This document shows, piece after piece, positions 26,001-34,148 of a stretch of DNA of 64,000 nt. Positions within the stretch are counted from its first letter, which is position 1. Every line of letters begins with the position of its first letter. The DNA lies in NCBI GenBank assembly GCA_035416745.1, contig DAOLNV010000012.1, positions 31,166-95,165 of the forward strand. The letters are read 5' to 3'. The notes beneath the pieces are model-generated. The model searched no databases. It was not told where the DNA came from and saw only the letters and a list, made by a program, of their open reading frames with translations. A program made the position numbers and the translations under genes. Origin of the DNA: Candidatus Hydrogenedentota bacterium. Its GTDB lineage: Bacteria > Hydrogenedentota > Hydrogenedentia > Hydrogenedentales > SLHB01.

Positions 26001-26386
26001 GCGCGGGCAACCACGGGATGCGGCTTCTCCTGGTTCAACTCGACGCGCTGGCCCGCGCCGTATTGCAGGATCTTGTCGGTGAGGGAACACTGGATCGCCC
26101 GGCTGCCGTCGCGGCCGGCTCCCGGCACCACGACATACCCTTCCTGCCAGAAATTCCATTCCGGAAGCTGTACTCCCTTTCCATCCTTCTCGGGCACGGT
26201 CTCACCCTGGTCAAACGAGGGGTTGCTCAAGAGTTGTGCCTCGTTCGAGAGGTTCACGTCCGTTTGGCGGAAGATCTGATCGAGAGCATCAGCGGAACGC
26301 GTTACAAGCAAGCCTGAAAAAGCGTACGAAATCGACGCGACAATGCGCAGTATTCCCCCTCTTCGATGAAGACTTCGTTGGCCCAT
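23078..26386 (-). CDS. Very large exported protein with two carbohydrate-binding-like modules, function unknown
   Basis: About 1,102 residues; the family is not recognised. Starting at ATG 26386 gives a basic and hydrophobic signal peptide with a likely cut after SADA; an ATG at 26455 would add 23 residues. Residues about 50-215 and 620-780 resemble the jelly-roll CBM4/9-type modules that often precede glycoside hydrolases (SNPSFDQGETV start, TAYFDDVNVLEL end; the second ends ATAWFDDFFFGEG). The middle (220-600) resembles sugar-hydrolase beta domains. The C-terminal 300 residues contain aromatic and acidic residues typical of TIM-barrel hydrolases (DIVCMDINWCIQG, MNTDFDSFL) and a beta end domain. 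A polysaccharide-degrading role is inferred only. Confidence 0.6.
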   Translation of the reverse strand: MGQRSLHRRGGILRIVASISYAFSGLLVTRSADALDQIFRQTDVNLSNEAQLLSNPSFDQGETVPEKDGKGVQLPEWNFWQEGYVVVPGAGRDGSRAIQCSLTDKILQYGAGQRVELNQEKPHPVVARAWSRAQDVSGSPDSGYSIYLDFIFQDGTTWWAQTSNFSVGTHDWEERQFIVVPKKPIRAAYVYLIFRGHTGTAYFDDVNVLELRGETYMFEGVPVRPQPVRAPVEKVWIPYMQTRNGLQMALERKRARVCGVWVSQEKVGLNGPGFFARDAAARSDFLAPWNWDFEQQGGTLVIKGDIEPLNLKLTAAMTPRDDCIHVSGLVEDTRGDQRAVTVYFGIPVDDSGWMWCDDPRTTIPATATIYANTSTTVAGATGAMSKFPLGAIYKDSPDAGPRVRGVALGVPMDIPRHYRIGFDSRTGLFYVAFDFGLSPNATSTPGKATFDFVIFPFSARWGFRGALAEYYKLYPNYFQRRAPIEGLWLPKTDVSSIEEAEDFFFAYHTVRDNIGLKAQPGASSFVYSDPTNVWVPLPENIPRTAEDAIAYVQNQTSASSQQVASSGLLDITGRVVLSMKDTPWCNGAAFAVNPDPQLPGAVNKGTYEIDSVVQRLSGGGAPVLPAWPSPEGNCAIDAGGGRGHGQALRLETSRSAPRAGVGQRVLVSQSEARPLELRGYVKMKRQKRGQESGCSISVTMVDAQGTSATERIPVAQESTDFVEIRKTIEVGKPVATATIKLLLQDDKGATAWFDDFFFGEGGSDANLLQDGGMEGEPSASGAMAGAYIENLNGWGTTINYNQDHFSQAEMPLVYDNHTRKVGILNMFSTYEYEQKLAETLHGQGRLLMASGAFGFPMNMVDIVCMDINWCIQGRWLPSADEDLMAQRVLACQKPICLAMNTDFDSFLREPITADIDQKVDENIERQPSLVMAERYFQRALFYGMFPGFFSKDGATKAFFENPEWYNQVRPLFKKYLPLIQQLSKAGWEPITGAETKADRVYLERYGRGEQGQVFIAARYGDQRWQVSTEVGRDVREQLDEPVTAEIDVNMAHVGFLGQENVEVHDMLADTALETRVEQSHVYYTITLAPDTSHLVCVRPAAK

Positions 26387-27039
26387 ATGCGAAAAGTCCA
26401 ATCTTGTCTTAACTCGAAGCGTGCCCACCGCAGCCTCGAGCACTCTCTGACGCACCGCCAGAGAGGACCTCTTGCTTCAGCGAACCGGCGTAAGCCTGCT
26501 GCGGGATGCATCGCCCGGCCATCACCGAAAGATGGTCATACGGCGCCGCGAAAAGTCCCGTCTGATTACGCCATCTGCCCCCACCTTACCCCTGATGTCT
26601 CTACGAATGCAAGAAGCAGTGTATACGATGGCAACCTCCGGGGCAAACAAAAATCCAATGCCCCTCATCCTGAGCGCCAGTTTTTGCTGCGGAGCTTGTT
26701 TCACCATAGGCCGCATGTTTTGCCGCGGACAGTCATGCGTGGACTGGGGGGCCACGAAACGAACAGATCCCAACGATACGACCTCAAAACCGAAGATAAG
26801 TGAGCCAATACACCACTCAACGCTGGTTCGTGACTCGACCGGAAGGGCGAAGCCCTAATCTTCCCGTCGCACCAGGAAAAGGCGGTCCCCGACACCTCAC
26901 ACGAGCCGAACCGGCCCAGGCGTTGCTGCTGACGCGAGTCCCCGCCTCCCGAGCCCCGGGCGCGTGCATCCGCATGACGCTTGCGCAACGCGAGGCCCGT
27001 TTTTCTTGACTTTGGGTCGGTTCTTGCGCGAACAAGGCC
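26387..27039. other. Non-coding stretch upstream of the kinase genes
   Basis: About 650 bases (850 to the next start) with overlapping short frames on both strands, none with a recognisable domain or good ribosome site. A compact nested hairpin lies at 26841-26864 (AGGGC-GAA-GCCCT inner stem, GGA/TCC outer arms). The stretch could host an unrecognised RNA or a decayed gene; no known RNA family was matched by eye. Confidence 0.35.
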
Positions 27040-27068
27040 TTGCACAGTTGTTGCATAGGCTTTAGAAT
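27040..27068 (+). promoter_or_regulatory. Predicted sigma70-type promoter of the kinase operon
   Basis: TTGCAC at 27040-27045, 17-base spacer, TAGAAT at 27063-27068. The first kinase gene starts at 27238, giving a leader of about 160 bases. Confidence 0.55.
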
Positions 27069-27237
27069 GAAGATAAGCTGCGAGCCGTGAGATGACGCGC
27101 TCACTCGAAGGAAGCGAGCAACGCTGCTGAAGGAGCGTGCGATGGGCTATCCAGCCCTGCATGTATCGCTTCGCAGCGCGGTTACTTCCCGGGCATCGAG
27201 GCTCGAGGTGAATCGGCCGCAAGCCTAGGGCGAAAAA

Positions 27238-29211
27238 ATGGAACGCTCACACCCGCACATAGCGACGGCTTTTGTGTTGGATTGGCACGAGCAAGCGCTG
27301 CGCTTTGCGGGGGTGGGCGTCTGCCGGTGCACGGTGAGGGGCGAGATTTGCGATATAGATTCCAAAGCCCTGGAAATCCTGGGGATACCCCTGAGCGAGC
27401 AGCCGTCCGGACCGTGGCGAGAAAAGACCTTTGATTCGCTGATATCGGAAACCTTCGAGCCCAAGCCGTTGTTCCAAGTTCTGACCAAAGCGCCCGAGGT
27501 TCGCGCTTTTGAGACGGTCCGCGCGGCGCCCCATCTCCCTGCGCAATGGCTGAGATTCGACGCCTACACGTCCGCGGATTGCGCAACGGGCGAATCCATG
27601 GTGTACGTATTGGTCCAGGACATTACGTCTCAGCGGCGCACCGAGGAAGCCCTGCGCGCGAGCGAACGCCGTTTCCGTCTGCTGGCCGAGAACATACCCG
27701 GGGTTATCTACCTCTGCAAGAACGACGCCCGTTACACGATGCTCTATCTCAACGATCAGGTTGAGGCGGTCACCGGCTACCCCAAACAGCGATTTCTGAG
27801 CGACGAGTTGAGCTTCGCGGAACTCTATCACCCGGATGATGCCGAGGGTATCTACAAGCGGGTTGATCAGGCACTGGAGAAGCGTTCCCCGTTTCACCTT
27901 GTCTACCGTATTCGCCATCCTTCCGGTGAGTGGCGATGGATCGAAGAACACGGGACCGGGGTGTTTGACGACGAATCGGGAGAACTGCTGTTCCTGGAGG
28001 GATTCCTGCACGACATCAGTGAACGCCATCGCGCCCAGACGGCCCTCCAAGAGAGCGAGGAACGCCACCGGTTCCTCGCCCAGAACTCTACCGATATCAT
28101 TGCGCGATTGAACATCGACGGGCGGTTCGCTTACGTATCGCCTGCCGTAAAGGCCCTCCTGGGACACAGCCCAGAGGAAATGGTGAACCGGTCGGTGTAC
28201 GAATTCGTCCATCCGGAAGAGGCCGTCAGAATGCGGGCGTTTCATCGCCGGATTCGGGACAAGACTGGCCGCTACAATCTCGAACACCGGTTCCGCCACG
28301 CAGACGGGTCGTATCCATGGCTGGAGACAAGCCTCCACGTGATGACCAATGAACTCACGGAAGAACGAGAGGCGATCGCTGTCATGCGCGACGTTAGCGA
28401 GCGCCGCCGTATGCGTGAGGAAATCCGGAGGCACGCGGAAACGCTCGAAACAACCGTTGCCCAGCGAACGGCGCAATTGCACACGCTCGAAGCCCAAAGC
28501 GCCGAAATGGAAAAACTCGCGGCAACGGGCCGCATGGCGGCGGGCATAGCCCATGAAATCAATAATCCCTTGACGGGTATCCGGAACTGCCTGCTGATTT
28601 TGGCTAGGAATGTGCCCGAAGGGCATCCTGACCGCCACTTTGTCGAATTGGCCCAAAGGGAAATTGAACGCATCACCCGAATTGTTCGTCAAATGTACCA
28701 GTTGTACCGTCCGGACGGCATCAAGCCGTCTCAACTCCGGATCGAAAACGAAATGCGGGATGTCTGTATGATGCTGGAACGCACGTTTGCCCGAAAGCAT
28801 CTTGACCTGCGCCTGATGGTATCTCACGATACCCCTGACGTGACCCTGCCGGCAGGATATCTTCGTCAGATTCTCTACAACCTCTTGCTGAACGCGGCGG
28901 ACGCTTCTCCCGAAAACGGCGTGGTCGAATTCCGCGCGAAGACGGTAAACGCCACTATCGAAATTGAAGTTGCCGACGAAGGCGGAGGCATAGCCGAAGA
29001 TGTTTTACCTCGAGTATTCGAGCCGTTCTTTACGACCAAAAGCGGCCATGGCGGCGGCGGGATGGGGCTGGGCCTTTCAGTCTCGCGCAGTCTGGCCACG
29101 GCCATGAACGGGGAACTCCGCGTGGAAACGTGCGTTGGGCTTGGAACAACCTTCAGATTGGTGTTGCCCGTCGACGCGGAAGTTTCACGAGATGGCGGGA
29201 TTAGACCATGA
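27238..29211 (+). CDS. Multi-PAS sensor histidine kinase
   Basis: The 657-residue protein has no membrane segments, so it is likely a cytoplasmic sensor. Three PAS/PAC modules lie at about residues 20-140, 141-268 and 269-396, each ending in the usual PAC-type sequence (DITSQRR, DISERHR, DVSERRR). A coiled-coil linker leads to a HisKA domain with the phospho-accepting histidine in AGIAHEINNPLTG (about residue 438). The HATPase domain follows with N box NLLLNAADAS, G1 box DEGGGIAEDVLPRVFEPFFTT and G2 GMGLGLSVS. The signal is unknown; no cofactor-binding residues are obvious. The stop overlaps the next gene by 4 bases (ATGA), so both kinases are made together. Confidence 0.92.
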   Translation: MERSHPHIATAFVLDWHEQALRFAGVGVCRCTVRGEICDIDSKALEILGIPLSEQPSGPWREKTFDSLISETFEPKPLFQVLTKAPEVRAFETVRAAPHLPAQWLRFDAYTSADCATGESMVYVLVQDITSQRRTEEALRASERRFRLLAENIPGVIYLCKNDARYTMLYLNDQVEAVTGYPKQRFLSDELSFAELYHPDDAEGIYKRVDQALEKRSPFHLVYRIRHPSGEWRWIEEHGTGVFDDESGELLFLEGFLHDISERHRAQTALQESEERHRFLAQNSTDIIARLNIDGRFAYVSPAVKALLGHSPEEMVNRSVYEFVHPEEAVRMRAFHRRIRDKTGRYNLEHRFRHADGSYPWLETSLHVMTNELTEEREAIAVMRDVSERRRMREEIRRHAETLETTVAQRTAQLHTLEAQSAEMEKLAATGRMAAGIAHEINNPLTGIRNCLLILARNVPEGHPDRHFVELAQREIERITRIVRQMYQLYRPDGIKPSQLRIENEMRDVCMMLERTFARKHLDLRLMVSHDTPDVTLPAGYLRQILYNLLLNAADASPENGVVEFRAKTVNATIEIEVADEGGGIAEDVLPRVFEPFFTTKSGHGGGGMGLGLSVSRSLATAMNGELRVETCVGLGTTFRLVLPVDAEVSRDGGIRP

Positions 29212-32200
29212 GCCAACCTGATGACACCTTGATACCGGACCTGAAGTGGCCGCAGGACGTCTCGCTGAGCTCTGCGACGTTCCAGGAACTCTTCGACCGG
29301 CCCTTCCGGGTGCTGCTTGCCGACGACGAGGAGACAATCGTGGTTTCCTCCCTGGAACTGTTTCGGCAAGAGGGCTGGGAAGGCGACGGCGCTCGTTCCG
29401 CCGAAGAGGCCCTGGAACGCATCGAGGGACAGGAGTTCGACGTCGCCATAGTGGACTACAAGATGCCAGGGAATGAGAACTTGGCATTGCTTCAGCGGTT
29501 GACCGACCGGTATCCCCACCTGCCGGTGATAATCATCACGGGGTTCCCGTCCCTCGAGTCAGCCATTGTCAGTGTGCAGCAGAAAGCGTTCGACTACGTC
29601 ACGAAACCGCTTGACATGGGCTATCTGCTCAGACGCGCCCGGGAAGCCGGGGAGTATTGCCGGTTGCGAAAAGCCCTGTTTCAAAGCGAACAGCGTTACC
29701 AATCCCTCATCGACGACGTCTTGGAGGTGTCTCAGGTCGCCCTGATGATTGTGGACGCGGAGCACCGCGTAGCCTGGATGAACCGCGCCATGGAACGGTT
29801 CTTCAGTTTCCAACGCCAGAATACCGTTGGCAAACCCGTGAAAACGTTCATTGTTGAGGAGTTCAAACATGTATTCGAGAACCCTGAAGAGTTTGAGCGG
29901 GTGATGCTCGCGGCTTACGAGAACAATGCATATCCCGAACATTTTGAATGCCAGGTCGTGGAAACGGACGAACGCAAAGCCCGGTGGCTGGAACATTGGA
30001 GCCAGCCCATCGTGTCCGGTCTATATGCAGGCGGACGGATCGAGCAATATGTGGACATTTCGACCCGCAAACGCGCCGAGGATGATTTGCGGGAGAGCAA
30101 AGAGCGGTTCCGCCTGGTTGCCGACTTTACCTATGACTGGGAGATATGGCTGGGGCCCAAGGAGGAGATCCTGTACATATCGCCTTCGTGCAGGCGTATC
30201 ACAGGTTACGAGCCGCAGGATTTCATCAGCGACCCTTCGCTGCTGGTGCATATCGCTCATCCGGAAGATCGGCCCGCCCTCGAAGAACACTACCGGACAG
30301 CTCCCCGTGCGACCGAATGTCAGACCATCGAATTCCGGATCGTTACAAAAGACAAGCGGGTTCGGTGGCTGAATCACGTCTGCCAGCCGGTGCATGGAAC
30401 GGACGGACAAGCCCTGGGCAGACGCGCCAGCTTTCGTGACATCACGGCGAAGCATGAAGCAGAGCAAGAACTCCGAAAGCGCGAAGCCATTCTTGAAGCC
30501 ATTGGCTTTGCGGCAGGACAGTTCCTTCAGGAAGAACGGTGGGAAGATACGATCGAGATAGTTCTCGAACGATTCGGCGCCGCTTCGGGTGTAAGCCGCA
30601 TCACGATCTTCCAGAACCTGCTGCGTCAAAGTGGCGAGTATTTCATGCAGGCCCGGTTTGCCTGGTCGGCCCCGGAAATGCGCGGCACCATAGACACTCC
30701 TCCGTTGCAGGGTCTTCCTTATCGCGAGTCCGGTTTATCCCGATGGGAATCGCTTCTGGCCCGCGGGGAATGCGTATTGGGAAACGTGCGCGAATTCCCG
30801 CCGCAGGAGCGGCGGCTCCTCCTGCAACAGGAAGTGGCTTCGATCCTGGTGATACCCCTTTTTGCCGGCCGGCAATGGTGGGGGTTCATCGGTTTCGAAG
30901 AAAGCGTCTGCGAACGCACGTGGACGCGTACTGAGGTCGAGGCCCTTCGCGCGGCCGCGGATACCCTGGGCGCAGCCATTCAGCGTCAGCAGACCGAGGA
31001 TGCCCTCCGTTCCCAAGAAGCCTTTATGCGCCAGATTCGAGAAGCCACGCTGGATGCGGTGGAAGTAATAGACACGAATGGGGTTATTGTTTGGCGCAAC
31101 ACTGTGGCGGGCGAGCTCTACGGGAATGAGGTGGGCTCAAAGTGTTACGAGAACCTCAAACGGGACAGCCGGTGCCCGGAATGCGCCCACCTTGCAATTC
31201 AACAAGACGGGGTACCCCGCGACTACGAATGCACGGTGGTCGATAGGCGCGGGCGGACGCGAACCATGTGGGTTCGGGCTACGCCCCTGCTGGACGCAAA
31301 GGGCAATATTACCGCCGTGGTCGAGATCAGCCGCGACATTACCGAGCGCAAACGCATGGAAGAAGCCCTCCGCGAAAGCCAGGAACGGCTGACCCTGTCC
31401 CTCGCGGGAAGCGGCTTGGGCCTGTGGGATTACGATCTCAAAACGGGGCAGGTGTACCGCGACGAGCGCTGGACCGCCATTTTAGGGTATTCGAATGAGG
31501 AATTGCTGACGCACCGTTTTGACACCCGATGGCTTCTCCATCCAGACGATATTCCTCCCCTTGAAGAGGCATGGTCAGTCCATCTCGCCGGCCAAACTCC
31601 TTTCTGCGAAGTCCAGATTCGCATGAAGCGGCAGTCGGGCGCCTGGCGCTGGATGTTGATGCGCGGACAGGTAGTGGAACGGGACGACAGCGGGGCGCCG
31701 GTACGTGCTGCGGGCAGCATCCGCGACGTGACGGAAATAGTCAACGCCGAGCGGGAACAAAAACGATTGTCCGACCGGATGCGGCAGACCCACAAGCTTG
31801 ACAGCCTGGCCGTGCTGGCGGGGGGAGTGGCCCACGATTTCAATAACCTCCTCATGGGAATAATGGGGAATGCCCATCTCGCCCTTTCCGAGGCGGCGCC
31901 AGGCTCTCCCGTACGGCGTTACCTCACCGAGATCGAAACCATTGCGCGCCGGGCGGCGTTACTGGCGAACCAGATGCTTGCCTATGCCGGCCAGGGCCAA
32001 TTCGCCGCGCGGGCGCTGGATGTATCGGAAATGATCCAAGACATGGCGCCGCTCTTGACCGCATGCGTCCCGCGGCGCGTCCATCTCCGCTATGATTTGC
32101 GCGATGACCTGCCTGCCGTGATGGCGGATGACCGCCAGTTGCGGCAAATGGTTGTCGCCTTGGTCGACAACGCCCGAGAAGCCATTGGCAGCCGCTCGGG

Positions 32201-32921
32201 TGAGATCAGGATTCGCACCGATTCCATAGACGCCGATTCGACCTACCTTGCCAACACCTACGTTGATGATGAGCTGCAGCCCGGCGAATACCTCTGTCTC
32301 GAGATCGCCGACAATGGCGAGGGAATACCCGAGGATGTCCTTCCGAAAATATTCGACCCCTTCTTTACAACCAGGCTTGCAGGGCGCGGACTCGGCCTCA
32401 GCGCCGTGTTGGGAATCGTCCGCGGACATAACGGGGCCATTCGGGTAGACAGCCAGCCCGGCGTTGGCGCCAGATTCACCGTGTTGTTGCCCGGCAGCCG
32501 CGTAAAGCCCAAGACCGCCGTCCCTCCGCCTGCTGGGGCCGGCCAATGGCGCGGAAAGGGCATGGTCCTGCTCGTGGACGATGAAGAGTCCGTATTGCGG
32601 GTCGGCGAAGGATTGCTGAAACGCTTGGGATTTGGAGTGCTGAAAGCGCACGACGGTGTCGAGGCACTGGAGGTCTTCGATCGCCATGCCGATGTCATTG
32701 CGTGCGTCATACTCGACGTGTCCATGCCTAATATGGGCGGCGAGGAGGCTTTCCTGGAACTCCGCGAGCGCAAGCCCGACCTGCCCATTGTTATTTCGAG
32801 CGGTTACATGGAGCGAGACGTGGCGGAACGCTTTGCCGGCCAGAAACTCACCGCGTTCCTCCACAAACCTTATACGGGCGACGAACTTCGCGAGACATTG
32901 CGCAAAACTCTCGTCGAATGA
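29208..32921 (+). CDS. Hybrid signalling kinase REC-PAS-PAS-GAF-PAS-PAS-HisKA-HATPase-REC
   Basis: The 1,237-residue cytoplasmic protein starts with a receiver domain (residues about 35-155; acceptor aspartate in IVDYKMPG, lysine in YVTKPLD). PAS modules follow at about 164-295 and 298-420, a GAF domain at 425-590, then PAS at 600-720 and 725-855. HisKA carries the histidine in AGGVAHDFNN (about 875). The HATPase (970-1095) has DNGEGIPEDVLPKIFDPFFTT. A second receiver (1120-1237) has its aspartate in ILDVSMPN and lysine in LHKPY. The third PAS holds KCYENL and CPEC, a cysteine set seen in some redox- or metal-binding PAS domains. The N-terminal receiver is a plausible target of the upstream kinase. 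No DNA-binding output is seen. Confidence 0.92.
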   Translation: MSQPDDTLIPDLKWPQDVSLSSATFQELFDRPFRVLLADDEETIVVSSLELFRQEGWEGDGARSAEEALERIEGQEFDVAIVDYKMPGNENLALLQRLTDRYPHLPVIIITGFPSLESAIVSVQQKAFDYVTKPLDMGYLLRRAREAGEYCRLRKALFQSEQRYQSLIDDVLEVSQVALMIVDAEHRVAWMNRAMERFFSFQRQNTVGKPVKTFIVEEFKHVFENPEEFERVMLAAYENNAYPEHFECQVVETDERKARWLEHWSQPIVSGLYAGGRIEQYVDISTRKRAEDDLRESKERFRLVADFTYDWEIWLGPKEEILYISPSCRRITGYEPQDFISDPSLLVHIAHPEDRPALEEHYRTAPRATECQTIEFRIVTKDKRVRWLNHVCQPVHGTDGQALGRRASFRDITAKHEAEQELRKREAILEAIGFAAGQFLQEERWEDTIEIVLERFGAASGVSRITIFQNLLRQSGEYFMQARFAWSAPEMRGTIDTPPLQGLPYRESGLSRWESLLARGECVLGNVREFPPQERRLLLQQEVASILVIPLFAGRQWWGFIGFEESVCERTWTRTEVEALRAAADTLGAAIQRQQTEDALRSQEAFMRQIREATLDAVEVIDTNGVIVWRNTVAGELYGNEVGSKCYENLKRDSRCPECAHLAIQQDGVPRDYECTVVDRRGRTRTMWVRATPLLDAKGNITAVVEISRDITERKRMEEALRESQERLTLSLAGSGLGLWDYDLKTGQVYRDERWTAILGYSNEELLTHRFDTRWLLHPDDIPPLEEAWSVHLAGQTPFCEVQIRMKRQSGAWRWMLMRGQVVERDDSGAPVRAAGSIRDVTEIVNAEREQKRLSDRMRQTHKLDSLAVLAGGVAHDFNNLLMGIMGNAHLALSEAAPGSPVRRYLTEIETIARRAALLANQMLAYAGQGQFAARALDVSEMIQDMAPLLTACVPRRVHLRYDLRDDLPAVMADDRQLRQMVVALVDNAREAIGSRSGEIRIRTDSIDADSTYLANTYVDDELQPGEYLCLEIADNGEGIPEDVLPKIFDPFFTTRLAGRGLGLSAVLGIVRGHNGAIRVDSQPGVGARFTVLLPGSRVKPKTAVPPPAGAGQWRGKGMVLLVDDEESVLRVGEGLLKRLGFGVLKAHDGVEALEVFDRHADVIACVILDVSMPNMGGEEAFLELRERKPDLPIVISSGYMERDVAERFAGQKLTAFLHKPYTGDELRETLRKTLVE

Positions 32922-32941
32922 ACTGTTCGGTGTCCCCAGGG

Positions 32942-32961
32942 AGATTTCAGAGAAGAAATCT
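32942..32961. terminator. Possible bidirectional terminator hairpin
   Basis: Perfect 7-base arms AGATTTC (32942-32948) and GAAATCT (32955-32961) with a 6-base loop lie between the convergent kinase gene and galK, overlapping the galK stop. The stem is AT-rich and no T tract follows, so support is modest. Confidence 0.35.
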
Positions 32962-34116
32962 TCCCGCCCCATCGGCGGCTGAAGACACAATGCCGTCCCC
33001 CCGGAGACCGGTGCGTGCGAAATACTCCTGCAAGAGTGTAGCCGTAAACGCAGAGACTTCGGCTTTGTTGACCAGGCTGACCGTACACCCCCCGAAGCCC
33101 GCCCCGGTCATGCGGGAACCGAAACAGCCCTTGATGCCGCGCGCGATCCCGGTCATGGCGTCGAGTTCGGAACAGGTCACTTCGTAGTCAGAGCGCAGGC
33201 TCTCATCCGAAGCACTCATGAGGCGTCCGAGTTCCGCCGCGTCGCCCGCGCGCATGGCTTCGCACGCGGCCTTCGTACGTGCGTCCTCGGAAATGACATG
33301 GCGGGCACGCCGGTACGCGACATCAGACAGGCGTCCGCGCGAGGATTCCAGGTCGTTCAGGGTGAAATCCCGCAAGTGGGTCCCTTCTTTTCCCAGGCAT
33401 CTGCGCATACCATCGACGGCGTCGCGGCATTGGGAAACGCGCTCGTTATATTTCGACGCGGTCAGTCCTCGCGATACCCCCGTATTCGCAATGACAAAAC
33501 ATGCATCTTCGAAAGAAACCGAGACGAGCTCGTAACCGAAGGTCCGGCAATCGAGGAACAGCACGTGGCCGGCTTTGCCCATCCGCGAGATGAATTGATC
33601 CATGATGCCGGTATTGAGACCCAGAAACTCGTTTTCGACCCGCTGGCCCAGGCGCGGGGCTTCAGGGCCGTCTATGGCGAAGCCGCCCAACGCTTCGAAA
33701 AGGCACAAAGCAGCCATCTCGAGGCTTGCGGAACTGCTCAGACCGCACCCAACGGGCACGTCGCCGATTATCATGATGTCGGCGCCTCGAAGCGGCTTGC
33801 CCAGACGGTCAAGCTCGCGCGCGACGCCCACAAGATAGTCCATCCAGGGCTCGTCGGGGTTGCGCTCGAAACGCGCCAGGGGCGCCTGCGCCGTGCGCTC
33901 GAGGTTGGCGGCAAAGACGCGCATCTCGGGCTGGTCTATGGGTTTCGCAAGAAGGACGGTCTCCCGCTCGATCGCCATGGGCAGGACGAAACCGTGGTTG
34001 TAGTCCGTGTGCTCGCCGATGATGTTGACCCGCCCCGGCGCCCGAACGCCTATGATGGGCATCGCCCCATAATGGCCTTTGAATCTCGCGGCCGCTTTCT
34101 TGCGATCAATGCTCAC
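32947..34116 (-). CDS. galK: Galactokinase
   Basis: GHMP-family kinase that phosphorylates galactose to galactose-1-phosphate, the entry to the Leloir pathway. The galactokinase signature GRVNIIGEHTDYN is near residue 28, the ATP loop VPVGCGLSSSASLEMA near residue 117, and the third motif is RMTGAGFGGCTVSL near residue 345. Its 389 residues are standard. The catalytic aspartate region is LGLNTGIMDQFIS. The protein is last in a minus-strand run after the FG-GAP and C45-like genes. No galT or galE lies in the window. Confidence 0.93.
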   Translation of the reverse strand: MSIDRKKAAARFKGHYGAMPIIGVRAPGRVNIIGEHTDYNHGFVLPMAIERETVLLAKPIDQPEMRVFAANLERTAQAPLARFERNPDEPWMDYLVGVARELDRLGKPLRGADIMIIGDVPVGCGLSSSASLEMAALCLFEALGGFAIDGPEAPRLGQRVENEFLGLNTGIMDQFISRMGKAGHVLFLDCRTFGYELVSVSFEDACFVIANTGVSRGLTASKYNERVSQCRDAVDGMRRCLGKEGTHLRDFTLNDLESSRGRLSDVAYRRARHVISEDARTKAACEAMRAGDAAELGRLMSASDESLRSDYEVTCSELDAMTGIARGIKGCFGSRMTGAGFGGCTVSLVNKAEVSAFTATLLQEYFARTGLRGDGIVSSAADGAGRFLL

Positions 34117-34148
34117 GGCAGGGCTCCTCCTTCCGTTTTCCAGAACAG

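Noticed and set aside
26701..27222. A 173-residue minus-strand frame upstream of the kinase genes
   Set aside because: No domain, no ribosome site, biased composition. The stretch also holds a promoter for the plus-strand kinase gene.
27247..28827. A 526-residue minus-strand frame opposite the first kinase
   Set aside because: The plus strand encodes intact PAS, HisKA and HATPase domains; this is a shadow.
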